This document shows positions 63,226 to 64,000 of a stretch of DNA of 64,000 bases, in pieces. This DNA comes from an uncultured Parabacteroides sp. (GTDB taxonomy: Bacteria > Bacteroidota > Bacteroidia > Bacteroidales > Tannerellaceae), in NCBI GenBank assembly GCA_910577325.1, contig CAJTMR010000010.1, positions 1-64,000 on the forward strand, written 5' to 3'. The stretch's first letter is position 1, and each line of letters begins with the position of its first letter. The translations under genes and the position numbers were made by a program. The notes beneath the pieces were generated by a model. The model made no database searches. It was not told where the DNA came from and saw nothing but the letters and a program-made list of their open reading frames with translations.

Positions 63226-63554
63226 ATTTATTGTTGCTTTTTTCTATTAGACGAACATTTTGCAAATTTGTTACACAAACAAAAAACTATTTTGCTATTA
63301 ACCATCGCAAGTATATGCTTTAATAAAATACATTGCAACGCAAGGTACTAATTATTACAATATATTAACACATACTTGCAGATTCCCGGACACGTAGCCG
63401 CCGAAAAATAAATCGTAAGTTCGATGTAAATGCCGGCAAATTGAAATTATGTTCCTCATCCCCATGAATACTTCCCGTATCTTTCCCCTCAATTGCCAAG
63501 ATTACCGTACCTTTGTACCCTCAAAAGAAAGAAACAACATTACATTAATATAGT
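63226..63554. other. divergent promoter region between the efflux operon and purT
   Basis: No gene is present. An exact -7 box TACCTTTG lies at 63508-63515, 39 bp upstream of purT. The side facing the ABC gene is AT-rich with CAAA-rich runs but no exact promoter box. Confidence 0.55.
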
Positions 63555-64000
63555 ATGGCAACAATAGGAACACCGAAATCGGCTACCGCGACGAAAGTTT
63601 TGCTTTGCGGTTCCGGCGAGTTAGGCAAAGAGTTTGTAATCGAGTTACAGCGTTATGGAGTGGAAGTGATCGCTTTGGATAAGTATGCGGATGCTCCGGC
63701 AATGCAGGTCGCTCATCGTTCATACGTAGTATCTATGCTGGATGGGGAAGCATTGCGTGAGATTGTAGAAAAAGAAAAACCGGATTATATCGTTCCCGAA
63801 GTGGAAGCCATCGCTACACAGACATTGATGGAACTGGAAAAAGAAGGATTCCATGTCATCCCGACAGCCCGTGCCACGTGGTTGACGATGAACCGCGAAG
63901 GCATCCGCCGTCTGGCTGCTGAGGAATTAGGATTGCCGACTTCGCCCTATCGCTTTGCTGAAACAGAAGAGGAATTTATCGAGGCCGTCAAAGTGATCGG
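63555..64000 (+). CDS. purT: phosphoribosylglycinamide formyltransferase 2 (partial, 5' end)
   Basis: The 148 codons before the window edge match the N-terminus of PurT, the ATP-grasp enzyme that makes formyl-GAR from GAR, formate and ATP in purine synthesis. KVLLCGSGELGKEFVIELQR, EVIALDKYADAPAMQVAHRS, DYIVPEVEAIATQTLMELEK and TARATWLTMNREGIRRLAAE are all characteristic. The start ATG at 63555 is preceded by a good -7 box. The gene continues beyond the window. Divergent from the efflux operon. Confidence 0.95.
   Translation, partial: MATIGTPKSATATKVLLCGSGELGKEFVIELQRYGVEVIALDKYADAPAMQVAHRSYVVSMLDGEALREIVEKEKPDYIVPEVEAIATQTLMELEKEGFHVIPTARATWLTMNREGIRRLAAEELGLPTSPYRFAETEEEFIEAVKVI

Overview
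The window looks like a member of the Bacteroidales, most likely Parabacteroides or a close relative. It carries four SusC/SusD outer-membrane pairs, ECF sigma/FecR regulators, a type III glutamine synthetase, GH97 and GH35 enzymes, and repeated matches to the Bacteroidetes promoter (-33 TTTG, -7 TAnnTTTG). The genus is inference; no marker gene in the window proves it.

Layout. 1-4160 is the end of an integrated mobile element: primase start, VirE-like protein, small helix-turn-helix proteins (one frameshifted) and a tyrosine integrase, next to tRNA-Phe (4403-4475). 4830-5421 holds IS982 and ISAs1 transposase remnants. 6001-8589 has a cytoplasmic alpha-amylase and a patatin-like esterase. 8784-16096 is a sigma-FecR-SusC-SusD locus read leftward. 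glnN (16478-18667) and a beta-propeller lipoprotein follow. 20674-25443 is a second SusC/SusD pair, whose SusC has no STN signalling domain. 25548-33093 is a degradative operon (GH43, frameshifted GH35, DUF5054, lipocalin-like protein) ringed by gene fragments. 33685-35163 is an HU-like gene broken by an IS66 deletion derivative. 35214-43133 holds a sulfatase, SusD, SusC and FecR; 43380-46117 an AAA ATPase, an ECF sigma factor and an AraC regulator. 46177-57270 is a sigma-FecR-GH97-SusC-SusD-GH97 polysaccharide utilisation locus. 57389-63225 is a TolC/HlyD/MacB-type efflux operon, and purT begins at 63555.

The main find is a pair of probable invertible promoter segments. One (16173-16368, 28-bp perfect inverted repeats) lies between the ECF sigma factor of the first SusC/D locus and glnN. 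The other (20309-20622, 27-bp arms with one mismatch) lies directly upstream of the STN-less SusC. Both arms share the pattern AGTTCT-N6-ACT-N2-GGTA, so one recombinase may switch both loci. Each segment contains an exact TAnnTTTG box: in the first it faces the sigma gene, in the second it faces away from SusC.

Other signals of rearrangement are a palindromic MITE-like repeat (three copies), a 181-bp near-identical duplication flanking the second SusC/D pair and abutting an IS4-type transposase fragment, and an 86-bp repeat flanking the HU-like gene. A paired palindromic operator lies before the AAA ATPase.
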